This document shows, piece by piece, positions 33,276 through 44,377 of a stretch of DNA of 64,000 nt (positions within the stretch are counted from its first letter, which is position 1; each line of letters starts with the position of its first letter). The translations under genes and the position numbers were made by a program. The notes beneath the pieces are model-generated. The model saw only the letters and a program-made list of their open reading frames with translations, did no database searches and was not told the origin of the DNA. Origin of the DNA: Sclerotinia nivalis (Eukaryota > Ascomycota > Leotiomycetes > Helotiales > Sclerotiniaceae). The stretch covers positions 1,922,001-1,986,000 of the forward strand of contig JAPEIS010000014.1 in assembly GCA_029531795.1 (NCBI GenBank), given 5' to 3'.

Positions 33276-36222
33276 ATGATCACAATACATCATCAAATAT
33301 ATGAGCCCACTTCAACCCGAAGAATAGTCTTCAACAGTCCTCTCATGTCAAGTTTGACCAAAAAGAGCAAGATGGAAATCGAGGAGCGTGTTGCTCATAT
33401 TGTTTGGGCAGCGCATATACTTTCTTATTTAACGAAGACGAGAAACAATGTTGAGCTTCAGCAAAATTCCTGCGACGACGACGAGGAAGAGCTTGATTGT
33501 AACGAACTTGATGCCGCCACTGAACGAACGTCGATTCTACAATGCTCAAGTACCTCCATCCGTTCAAAGTTTCTTGACTGTCTTGCTCAGCTCTTGTCAC
33601 CATCTAAAGACGAGCGCAGTGTAGTGGCGACATCTTTGCGTGAACGTGAAGATTTTGTTGAGATTGATGTCGCTAGGAATGATTGTTTTGGCTTAACTGC
33701 AGGAAGCCTGTCCAACGAACATGGATATGGGTTTGAGGCAGTCGAGGAAGAATATTACAATAGTTTGAGAGCCTACATCTCAACTGGAGTTGAATCTGGT
33801 GAGTTACTTCTGATGCTTTCCTTGATTTTTCGATAAGCTAATAGAGATAGATACGACAGCTTTGAGCGAATTCGAATGTTTCGCGATAGCATATACAAGC
33901 CCAAGAGTCGATTACTGGGTGAAAGAACTCCGAGACATCCTCTCTTCAGCATCGCTTAGCCAAAATGAAAAGGGGCAAAGTTCGTCTCAAGGACAAGTGG
34001 AAGAGAAAATCTGGGCGAACTTTACTAGACTTCTGTCTCAGTATCATACCAGAACCATCATATTGAAGCACCGGATTGTTCAGCGAGCTTATGAATGTGT
34101 CATGAATTTGGAGATCCATAACTTCCTTCACGTCGTCTTCGAGCCCGCAGTAGGGTCAAAGCTCTGGCGCGCATTGAAATTTCTTACCAGACCACTTATA
34201 GACATTCGAATATTACGCGACATAGCAACCCATCATCCACAATTTCAGGACATTCGAATTTCTCCTGTGTTTCCCTCAGCGAAAACATCTATCGGCCTTC
34301 AGTATCAAATACCTGTTTCCACAGCATGGACCAAACTTACCAATGATTCGCCACCGGCAGCCATTCTAAGGAAGCTCGACAGGTACAATGATGAATTCAA
34401 AGAAGACTGCGCGAAGTCTTACAATCTACATGCAGAAATACAGCTCGTCATGCATTACGAGAATAGCCGGGACCTTGTTCCGACTTTCGAGTACTTCGGC
34501 TGCAGTAAGAAGACTTGTTTAATATGTGAAGGATTCCTTCAATCACTTCCCGTTCCAATATGTACTAGAGGGAGACATGGTATCTGCGATAGTTCGTGGG
34601 GAGTTCTTCTTTCGACGTCGGTTGGAGTCGATACTGCGCTCAAAGGTCTCGAGACGATTCTCATCTCCAGGATTAACGCATTCTTGGAAGATCCATCTGA
34701 AATACACAAAAGTCTATTCGTATCGAATGTAGAACAAAGCACACTCGCATCAGAGCTTTCTGAATCGACACGGGAGTCTTTGAAGCAAAGAGAAGAACTT
34801 ATTGAGGGGTTAAAGAAATCTCAAATGAACCAGAGGGAAGAGAATGCTATATTGTGAGTTTGATATTCATCCCCGCGTCCAAGAAAAAAAAAATGTCGCT
34901 TTAGTCTCACAAGATTACTGACGTAGAAAAGGGGTGGAAAACGTTTGTACACACAACCAGGTAAAAAAGAAAATTTGGAGTCACACGATTCCTGCGTAAT
35001 GTGCAATAAGAGACCCGCTCGGGTATGTGGTCGGTGCCATGGCTGTTATTACTGTTCCAAGGCGTGTCAGAAGAGTGATTGGTCCAGTCACAAACTTCTT
35101 TGTAAGAAATTCTCTGTCCAGGGAGATCGGCCTTCCGAGCAGCACAGACGAGCGATATTATTCCCAGATAACAGTGCCAATCCGCAAATGATCTGGATAC
35201 GTTGCGAGCGCAAATATTTGTCTGACGATGGGTACGGCGAGGAAAGCTATGAAGAACTCCATGTACATCCTCATCTTGGACAGGACAGACCTTTCCCAGG
35301 GGTTCTTCGTATTGAGCACAATCCGGTTCGTGATAGAAATCTAGGATCTGGAATGGTTTTCTGCCATCCACGCAAAGAGGGCTACTCAATTGCCTTGCAT
35401 CATCGTGAAACCTTCTTATTGGATGGCTCTGCCATTAATAGGAGCATCTTGTCTTCCGTAGGTGCATCTGGTACAGTTGGGCACTCATGGAAAGGTCCTA
35501 TGATTGCAATCCGTGAAACTGCATCAGAAATGCATGAGGATATTACACTTGGAGATTTTCGCCACATCATCGACTGGTTGATAAGCTATGGAACGACGCA
35601 ATCGCCAGAGAGTGTTGACTGCTCAGAGAATGATATATCTACGGCAGTTCGTGGGGTTAAGATTTGCTGTTATGGAGAAACCAAACTTCACGGTTCCAAG
35701 CCTTACATTTCCGTGGACGTGCCCAAAGGTCATATGGCCCACCCAGGAATGAAATATAGAGAAGGTTCAATTTCTACGATCTCTGAGCTGCTTGGGTTGC
35801 CTATCAGATTGTGGAAATGCAAAGATATTGATTTCTGGCGCGATCCTCCCGCATGGAATGAGAGTCTCAGTGCCTCTAGTAATCAAAGTGTCGCTTTTAT
35901 GATGATGGGAACTAATCCAAAGGACGCGGAGATTGATATATGCTGTATGAATCCCGTAAATTCACCATGGGGCTGGGCTCCATTGTACTGGAGTTCAGAC
36001 TTAGGCAACGTGTTAGCTACACGGGAAGATGGAAAAGACCTTGCTGTCGATGATGTTAAAATGATGTGTGAATTTGCACGGCGAAAGCTACAGCCATTGT
36101 TCGAGGATTCATTAGGTGGTGGTTTTGTTTCAAGAACAAAGCAAGAAGTCTTAGACTTCATCACTTGGGAGAATATGGTAAAGTTCAGTAATGAGATGGC
36201 CGAGGAATCCGAGGATTCTTGA
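33276..36222 (+). CDS. OTT_1508-like deaminase fused to a MYND zinc finger
   Basis: Three exons (33276-33798, 33845-34853, 34932-36222) give 940 residues. Intron 1 is 33799-33844. Intron 2 (34854-34931, GTGAGT, ACTGAC branch) uses the second AG, since the first gives a stop; this joins the two halves in one frame. The deaminase part has LHAEIQLVMHY (His370, Glu372) and GCSKKTCLICEGFL (Cys399, Cys402), then CTRGRHGICDSSWG, the signature of the fungal OTT_1508-like deaminase family. A charged helical linker follows. The MYND finger at ~532-571 (CVMCNKRPARVCGRC, CYYCSKACQKSDW, HKLLC) usually binds proline-rich partner proteins. The remaining ~370 residues are globular and unassigned (GWAPLYWSSD, MAHPGMKYREG). 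The start is the first in-frame ATG; one at about 33345 is possible. Role unknown; nucleotide or nucleic-acid deamination is a family inference. Confidence 0.8.
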
Positions 36223-38314
36223 GTGAATTGCAACTTGTACTTCAATAGAAATTGACTTATTGATAACTTCTCCAAAATTAGCCTGGCGATATTTTCGTGG
36301 TTCCATTCCTTCAATCTTCGAAAGTGGTTGGAAATCGATAGATCATCCACAAATGCACACAAATTTAGAATCGACGTCGAAGAATTTTGCACTCCAAAAG
36401 ACAAGTATTTCAAATGGAATAAGAAACACCGAACAAACGAAGTCGAAGTCCGCAATGAAGATTCTTGGCGATTTACTGCCTGTAAAAGCCTGTACTTTTT
36501 CACACGAACGACCCTATCAGAGCCTTGTACAGGGCTCTGCACGCTGTAATTGGCCCCATATCTGGCACACTTCCAGGCTTTTACTGATCACTATCATGGA
36601 AAAACATGTCACTTGTCATCGCGTTTCATCACGTATTTCACCCTGTGGCATGCCATGGTAAACAGTTGTCTCTGAATTTCTATCCCAATTTAAATTTTTT
36701 ATACTCGATATTAGTTTAAATATCACTTTAATCATACCTACATGGAGCACGAGTTGCAGAAACAGTAGATCTATACACAGTCCCCATACAGAAGATAGTC
36801 CACAAAATGACAAAGAGATATCCCAACCAAGTATTTGATCAATCCGAGTCCACATCGTCTATGGTGTCACAGGAAGCCACAGAAAGCCACAGACAACTAC
36901 TCCGGTATCATAGCATCGACGTCCCTAGGTTCTTCGCCTTGTAGCCATGACTTCTGGTACACACCACCGCTCTGGGCAACCGTCGATATCATAAATGTCG
37001 CAACAGCCCACAAATGTCTTCTTAATATAACAACGCAACCGCACGTCGCGGTTTGACACCCATGATGAACTGGATGATCATTATGAACATCTCATCACCA
37101 TCAAGTTCATGATGGCGGCATGTTTGGAAGAATACCAGGTTGTCACGATTGTACGCACGATGTTCATCGAGCCTCAACAAGACAGCAGGAGCTACCATTG
37201 GAACTCATCAATAGCTAAGCAGCTTTGAAATAATGATTCTTCATATGGCAATTCTATGTCTTTCAATTAGGTGTGAAATCCCATACACCAGAAAACCTTT
37301 GCCTTCTGAGTGCAAACGGGAGTCGGGGCGGGTTTCTGTAAGCCTTTCTTGGCAGCATATCACAATCGCCGGCGTGCAAGTTTCACGCTATTCGTCGCCT
37401 GATATTTTTCTATCTTCCTCCCAGGGAATACATATCGATGGCCTTCGTTGAGGCTGAAAGTTCAACACGATTAATATGAGCTAAGGACAAAGCTCATGTC
37501 TAAACAATTGATGGGGAGAAGAACGACAGAGACAAGTAACGCACGGGAAGATATTTTGGTGACGCGAAATGGTGGTCAATCTTGTTCTAGGACCTCAATA
37601 CGAGATATCCAGCTTTGGAGAGTTCATTACAAATAGTATTCGGATCTGGAGAGAGATGACAAGAGGGATCCCAAACGCATGATTCTAGAGTTTGATTGTG
37701 TTGATTGAAACTACATTATGAAAATTGGTTATAAACACGGGATCAATCACTGCGCAATCATGGAAATGGGGTTTATAGTTATGATGCTATATCAATTATC
37801 CAGGTTTCCCTTTGGACAAAAGTTTTGTTCAAGGTTTCGAATAATCTAGACCTACCAGATAACAATGAATGATTTACTCCGGATATCCGACTTAAAAATT
37901 CACCTCATTTGACATTCAGACCATTTGAAAGTTTAAAAGAATCGCTAACTCATCTGCTGGGAGTTATTAGTAAGTCACTGGCACATTTAGTATGACGATT
38001 AGCGCGGACCTAGCTCAAGACTGACTTCTACTTGGCGTACTCATTAACCTTAGTTAGGCTTGAGTATTCTTCTAGTCTTCAACCAAACCGCTCACTTAAG
38101 CACTAATCATCTCTGGTGATTGGGTAGTAGGCGGGGTATTCAGATGAAGCTAGAAGATGTACTTGAAGATCTACCCTTATATATAGTTTCTTGCCAGCCC
38201 CTCTCATCGTCATTCTTATGTTCAATCATCCAAAAATCGAACTTCTGACTGTAACAAACTATTTTCAACGATAAGAATCAGCGGATTTTACCAAATCATT
38301 TGTGACAATACAAT
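36223..38314. other. Intergenic, nothing recognised
   Basis: About 2.1 kb with only short unsupported frames on either strand. No repeat, tRNA or transposon end recognised. Confidence 0.5.
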
Positions 38315-38902
38315 ATGTCTCGTTGTCCCGCACTATTCGCGACGATGAAATACAACAAAATGGTATCTATTTTCAAAGGCAGATCTTTCTTATGGTGGGT
38401 TCCCATAGTTGGTACTGCCAATGTCCTTGCGACAATGGTTGCTTGGATGATCTTCCATGGACCGCCTCCCGAATCGGTCCCACTCGATTTCCTCTGGATA
38501 TCCCCAGTCGCCATCGCTTTCCTCTATAGCTTCACCATGCTCATCATTCTTGGAGTACGAAGTTCTAAATATCCGAATAAGCGACCCTACAGTGTCGCAA
38601 TGAGAGATTTGGTTATTCAAATTCTGTGCGCTACGATCATGACCATATTATCGTGCTGGGCTGTAGTGGTTATATTCAAGGCACTTCTAAAAGACTTGAA
38701 GCCATTAAGCGAAGAAGGCTTTGAAGAGGGATGGGCTAGGTTAATATGGGTTGGTGTTTATACGCTGCTTATCTGTGGTGGTGTTTTGGCTGCAACTTGG
38801 GTGCCAATTGTCTCTGACGAGCTGGGAGAATTATGTGACCCTGCAGTGACCGATGGAGAAAGTACTGAGTTGAGTAATCACAAGGAGCCTGAAGAGGCTT
38901 GA
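38315..38902 (+). CDS. Four-helix membrane protein, paralogue A
   Basis: One uninterrupted frame of 195 residues from an ATG at 38315. Four hydrophobic segments are visible: WWVPIVGTANVLATMVAWMIF, FLWISPVAIAFLYSFTMLIIL (preceded by HGPPPESVPLD), IQILCATIMTILSCWAVVVIF and LIWVGVYTLLICGGVLAATW. A short acidic tail follows. The gene 1.1 kb downstream encodes a protein of exactly the same length with the same layout and the shared GPPP..V..D..W..P block, so these are tandem paralogues. I do not recognise the family; it may be specific to this lineage. No intron is present in either copy. Confidence 0.68.
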   Translation: MSRCPALFATMKYNKMVSIFKGRSFLWWVPIVGTANVLATMVAWMIFHGPPPESVPLDFLWISPVAIAFLYSFTMLIILGVRSSKYPNKRPYSVAMRDLVIQILCATIMTILSCWAVVVIFKALLKDLKPLSEEGFEEGWARLIWVGVYTLLICGGVLAATWVPIVSDELGELCDPAVTDGESTELSNHKEPEEA

Positions 38903-40039
38903 GGTAGTATGCCAGTGGTGGATTTTATTGTACTATAAGATGAATGAGCGAGGAAGCTTGTTGCATTATACGGTTTCTAGCGGTAAAGATTGTAATAATC
39001 AGGCAATGAAAAAACTTTTCTTGGAATCGGTTCTATCCGTAAACATCGTTTGATGTTCAAATCTCTTCAGGCACCGAGTTAACTTCAGATATTGAATTTA
39101 CTTCCAGGGCTGAATACATTTAATATTTCCAGCCCATTCTGGAATTCAGCGTTAGCAAGAGGTTCCACGGTTTTCAAGGACTGAAGAAACTGGAATACAG
39201 CCCGGACTCTTAGACGCTTGTCAGGTGCTAGAAATTGGGAGGTTCTTGCAAGTAGTATTTAAATAGGGTAGCGGAGGCAATTCCAAGCATAAAATTCATT
39301 GATTCAAGCACACCATAAGGAATCAAACAGCCAGCAATTTAGAAAGTTAGTTCTTAATTGCATGATGAGCCAAGCTTGTTAGAAGAAAATTTTGAAGATA
39401 CATCCCGAGAATATCTGTCCTTTCTTGAATCTCAAGTATCATGATTTATATAAGCCACAATCATTAAGTGTAGTACTCGTAAACGATACCATCTCAACGG
39501 CAACATCCGGTCAAACCATTGCTGTGTTGTGATATCGGAAAAGGTTGAAATGACTTCATCCGTAAAGATATTCATCATTCATGATTAGCTGGTGAATGCC
39601 AGCTACCTAACTTGGCATTTTTAGTTCTCCCCATTCTTAAGTCTCCAATGAAGGTAGTCTTTTCTACTGCAGTTATCTCTTGATTATCCACTTAATCTTC
39701 AAGATTCCACATGATCGTTCTATAATCGCTTTTCATTGGTTGGTTCATAGAATTATGGGTAACATCATAATGGGGCTGAAGTAGGCAACGGCCCGGTTCC
39801 ATATATTTTAGCTTGATCATGAAAACATGTCAAAATGTTGGTATCCATAGTACCAACTGTTGGTACCTTCTCAAAAAGGATAGAGATCAATTGTTTATGA
39901 CTACTTGTCCCCCCTCATTCCGTCTGGTCATTTCTTCAACATCACCACCTCACACACATACCCCACGATATACCTTTCATTATACAGCAACTCATCAAAC
40001 AGTCAAAATCTTTGCACGGTTAAGCTAAAAAGCAACAAC
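38903..40039. other. Intergenic between paralogous membrane-protein genes
   Basis: About 1.1 kb with no gene seen. Near 39836-39870 there is a short inverted motif (GTTGGTATCC, GTACCAACTGTTGGTACC) upstream of paralogue B, which could form a hairpin or be a regulator site. Confidence 0.4.
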
Positions 40040-40627
40040 ATGAGCCTCTCAAATTTAATATCAGAATGGTTTTTCTTCTATCCGACACTCCCATCCTTCG
40101 CCACCTTCGTACTGGCGGCACGATGGATCCTCCATGCAGGACCTCCCCCCAACACGGTAAAGCAAGACCTTATCTGGCTTCTACCAATCGAAACTTCTTT
40201 AGTCTACAACACTATCGCCTTGATCTTCCTTAGTGCGTACTACACGGAAGAATATGTCAACTGCCATCTCGACATTGAACATCTTCTCAGACTTTCAGTA
40301 CACAAAGTAGCTTGTGCATTGAACTTGACATTGGTTCTGGGCTATCCCATATGGAGCGGTCTCAAAGCAACGACGGTGATAGTTGAACCTTTAAGCAATC
40401 CTGCAGGAGTATACTCATGGTATATCTTTGCGATGTATGCCTTGGCTGCCCTTGTTGTATTCTTTGGCATAATGGCAATAGTTTGGTTGGGAAGTGGGGT
40501 ATTTGGAGATCTTAAGAAGTATAAGAAAGGTGGTGCTAATTATCTGGCGACGGCTCAGACATTGGAAAAAAGTGACTGGCTCGGAGAATGGCAAGATGAT
40601 GTGATTTTCGATGGGATGAAGCCTTGA
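40040..40627 (+). CDS. Four-helix membrane protein, paralogue B
   Basis: A single exon of 195 residues from the ATG at 40040; the in-frame sequence upstream lacks an ATG. The hydrophobic segments are FFFYPTLPSFATFVLAARWIL, LIWLLPIETSLVYNTIALIFL, ACALNLTLVLGYPIW and WYIFAMYALAALVVFFGIMAI. The HAGPPPNTVKQD block between helices one and two matches paralogue A, and both proteins are 195 residues. The tail (EKSDWLGEWQDD) is acidic, as in A, but different in sequence. Divergence is high, so the duplication is old or the proteins evolve fast. Function unknown. Confidence 0.68.
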   Translation: MSLSNLISEWFFFYPTLPSFATFVLAARWILHAGPPPNTVKQDLIWLLPIETSLVYNTIALIFLSAYYTEEYVNCHLDIEHLLRLSVHKVACALNLTLVLGYPIWSGLKATTVIVEPLSNPAGVYSWYIFAMYALAALVVFFGIMAIVWLGSGVFGDLKKYKKGGANYLATAQTLEKSDWLGEWQDDVIFDGMKP

Positions 40628-41991
40628 ACGCACGGAAGGGAGAAGGCAGATGGGGGTTGTTAGAAATTGGACGGCGCATAGCAGCATTGATTCTTATGGA
40701 GGGGTATGGATTGTGGAGAGTATCGGAATGTCTCAAACATCCTTAGCGGATGGAGTTTCAATATCATTGAGGACATCCTGAAATCCATGATGAACTCCAA
40801 GATTTCTGGCATGGAAGTGGGATTGGGAGGGACATTGATCAGTCCGAAACAATTAGGATTATACCGATAAGCTGTGTTCATCCCAGAAATATGGTATTTA
40901 AATCTGTGAAGCGTTCGATGTTGTGTCTAAATAGTCTTGATCTTTGCTATAATACTTCGGGTACTCATGGTGTCAGCCTGAAAACTGATCTCCGAAAGTA
41001 TTTAATTCCAAGACATGATAACGTGTAGATACCGGAAATGCACTAATGATCAAATGCTACTTATTAATTACTCACCAAACTCTCGTTCTAGCTTTGACGG
41101 CATTCAATCTCTTACGAGCACATTTCGTGTCTTTGACCATCCCTCCAAAGACCCTGAACCTATCCCCTTGGATTTAGTTCATGATGATACGTTTTCGCGT
41201 GACGAGAAGAGGACGGAATATATCGGAACATACAACACTTGTTAACTGCAGCTATTACAATTGAAACCACTAAACGGAACTAAAAGCCGGGTATGGTGTT
41301 GCCTGCTGATGCCATTGGCTCCGGCACCAGTATCATCACTTGTTTGCAGGACTCCTTTCGTACCCCGCATCTTGAAATACGAATCGAGTTCATGGCTTAA
41401 TATTGAGAATCAATTGGAATATTGATGAAAAATAATCTGATTGAATTGGTACATCGATATGATATCGCAGATATCGTTTCCAAGTACCAACTTCGCTGTG
41501 ACGGAGGATCTTTCCTTCTACGAAACTTTTCGTGGGGTATTGCATACAAGAAGAGAACCAGACGTGTACGTGGCTTAAGAACATCCTATCTCTAATGATC
41601 ATTTCCAGCATAGCTGGTATATTCTAAGCCTTGCATTAGCCCAGCGACACTCACTCACTTCTCCTCGTCGGGGTCGTAGAGATTTATGCACGTGATGGTT
41701 CAGACGACTGGCTTATCACGCGCTACGACGTCGGCCTTGCTTTTGTTCCTAGACCCACTTCTTCATCACCAAAAACGCTCACCGAATGCAAAAGGGCGAA
41801 CAAAACACGCCCTGTTTGTATGAGAGCCAAGCCAGCCACAATATTAAGCGACCTTTGAAGCGGCGCTGGCAATTCAGAGGTCACGCATAAGGATAACAGC
41901 TTCCCACATAGAGGAAAAGAGGTCCAGCACACACATTTTGCTACAGAGCCCTCAACCATCATACTTTCATTCCCTCGCCGCTTCAAAAATT
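40628..41991. other. Intergenic, nothing recognised
   Basis: No supported gene. Frames near 41015-41245 and 41390-41986 have no intron partners or family resemblance. The right part is the promoter side of the zinc-finger gene. Confidence 0.5.
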
Positions 41992-43031
41992 ATGTCAGAG
42001 CCAATGTTTGAAGAATCGTCCGATTGGATGGATGAATTCGTCTGTTTTGATTCCTCGCCTGATTTGGGCTTGATGGATTCTGACAGGTGAGTTTTTTTTT
42101 TAGTACTTGCTAACAAAAAAGGTGCGATGTTGTGCGAGCGAACGACGCCGAGAACGAAATTCATGCTAGCTCAAGCGAAAAATGTCACGCACGCGAGACC
42201 AGCCATCGCCGTTACAAATGTAGACTTGATAATTGCAACGAAACTTTCGTCTCTTTTCGGGAAAGAAAATCTCACGAAAGGGTACCTCACGGCACAAGAC
42301 ACAATCGTATTCAGCATGAGCATCCTCATCATTGCGTCGAATGCCAAGAGAACTTTCGTTCCAAGGCCGACTTACTTCGACATGCCCAAGAGCGCCAACA
42401 CAGGCCATATGCCTGCAGCTGTGGGTCCTTATTCTCGAGACTTGACGTCCTTAATCGACATCTCAAGTCTTTTGGGACCGATCTTCCCCAGCATCCATGT
42501 ACTTTCTGTAAACGCCATCGTGGTGACGAAGGCTTTCGTCGCAAAGATCATCTGTTGCAACACTTGAAGCAATATCATCACCACGAAATTGACGCCTCCT
42601 CCAAAACACACGACGGGACTACGAAGTCGACATCGAGGTTGAAATTTGTTTTTCCTGTTTGCACGCATTCGGATTGCCCGCAATATCGTGGAGTTGAATT
42701 TCAAAAGCTCCCCCTTTCAACCAAAGAAGCCCAAAAACCATTTTGCAGTCAATCTGAGTTCACCAAGCACATGCGGGAAGAACACAATGAGAGTACTTTT
42801 CCTTGCAACATTGCTGGATGTTCGCGTGTGGGAAGACGGGGTTATTTCAGAGAGAAAGATCTCATTAAGCATCGTCGACAAGAGCACCCTGAAGACGAGT
42901 CTTACATACCGGTAGGCAAAGGAACTCGTTATCAATGTACTGAGCCCGGATGCAATGCAATTCTTGACCAGTCGTCTATTCATGGTCATCATTTCGTTCA
43001 TGAATGGACGAACCGGCAACAAGAGCGATAA
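41992..43031 (+). CDS. C2H2 zinc-finger protein, probable transcription factor
   Basis: Two exons, 41992-42086 and 42122-43031, give 334 residues. The intron is just 35 nt (GTGAGT, T-run, TTGCTAAC branch, AAAAAAG), unusually short. The N-terminal 31 residues are acidic (DWMDEFVCFDSSPDLG), like an activation segment. About six finger-like units follow: YKCRLDNCNETF, HHCVECQENFRSKADLLRHAQ, YACSCGSLFSRLDVLNRH, a longer CTFCKRHRGDEGFRRKDHLLQH, FPCNIAGC..DLIKHRRQEH and YQCTEPGCNAIL. Some deviate from perfect spacing. The pattern is common among fungal C2H2 regulators, with fingers from the third onward longer than the classical unit. Nuclear DNA binding is expected; the target is unknown. Confidence 0.85.
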
Positions 43032-43300
43032 AAGCTCAACTCGCAAAGTCTAAACCTCCTCCACGGACGCCAGAAGCTCGACCTCTCCATTATCCAAGCA
43101 GCAAATTGGTAATAACTTTAAACGCTGGGTATCCTAGGTAAACCCAGCTGCACGCCATTTAGCATATCACGACCCAGTCATCATCGGCATTCTTTATTCA
43201 CTCATGATGAGAGCTTGAAATTATGATCGGTGTCAAGAGGGTGGTTTTATTTCTGCTTACACTGTTGCCACGATCATGATATTGTTATTCGGCAGCCCTG
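43032..43300. other. 3' flank of the zinc-finger gene
   Basis: Short flank leading into the tandem repeat. No gene seen. Confidence 0.5.
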
Positions 43301-43690
43301 TTCATGAATTTCTCTTTATTTCTTTTAACTTGGTACTCTCTATTTTGATGAATCAATGTGGAAGGATTCGATTTTACTGTGCTATGATTTATTTTCTCTT
43401 TTTTTTTATTTCCTTATCGTCAGTCAACTACTGGCACCCCTATTCATGGTTTTCTCTTCATTTCTTTCAACTTGGATCGACGTGGAGGAATTAGATTTCA
43501 CTATTCTAGGATTTATCTTTTCTTCACTTCCTTGTAGTCAGTCTCAACTATTGGCATCTCTATTCATGGTTTTCTCTTCATTTCTTTTAAATTGATACTC
43601 TCTCATTTAATGGATCGACGTGGATAAATTGGATTTCACTAAACTAGGATTTATTTTCTCTTTTTCTCTTTTCCTCAGTTCCTACTTATG
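43301..43690. repeat. Diverged ~130-bp tandem repeat, three copies
   Basis: Units begin at 43301, 43443 and 43563, each with TTCATG(A/G) followed by a TTTCTCTT-rich stretch. Later in each unit come a TCGACGTGGA- or CAATGTGGA-like block, (GA)TTTCACTA or TTTTACTG, and AGGATTTATTTTCTC. The copies differ by small indels (about 142, 120 and 128 bp). Open frames on the plus strand here are artefacts of the T-rich unit. No transposon protein is present. Confidence 0.8.
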
Positions 43691-44377
43691 ACTTACATAC
43701 CCAAAAATATCATTCATGATAACCAATCCTTCATTCCTGTACACCTTGCTTGTGACTTTTAAATATACACCCAAAGAACCAACCAACCCCAATATTTCCT
43801 CCTCTCGTATATATAATCTATTCTATTCTAGCACACTAACAGGATAATTAAGCTGCTCACCAAATTTCATAATCAATATGCAGATAAAATATGCATGAAT
43901 AAATCAATCAATGGGCTCAATGCAATAAATTAGGATGGGGGCTACTGAGCCTCCTAGGTATCAAATATCTGTGCATAGAAACTGAAGGACCTACGAGATC
44001 CAGCGCATGTTTTTGATCTTGGATGGTGAATGCTGTTGAGGGGCTGGGCATGTAGGTTCATGGTTTATGGTATCTCAAGATATAACAACTCGAGCTCGAA
44101 CATTTTGACGGAAGATACACACCTCGGAGTTCTGGTCTGATATGTTAAACTTTTTGTGCTGGATTGTTGTTTTTGCTAATTTGAGGTTAAGGTTTTCATT
44201 TAAAGTAGATGGGTTCTCATGCGTGAATCAAAATCACACGGCCTGTCATCACCACAGATTCAATCAAGCAAGCATACACATACACGATCATTTAGAAAAA
44301 AAAGATATCCATTCATAACTCATCTATTATTGGCTAAACCTGCCGTTACCATGCATCACTCTCTCTCTCCACAGCCA
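43691..44377. other. Intergenic, nothing recognised
   Basis: Between the tandem repeat and the 3' end of the peroxin gene. AT-rich, with no gene seen. Confidence 0.5.

Noticed and set aside
42127..43046. Several ORFs in other frames over the zinc-finger gene
   Set aside because: They overlap the intact C2H2 gene and contain no motif of their own.
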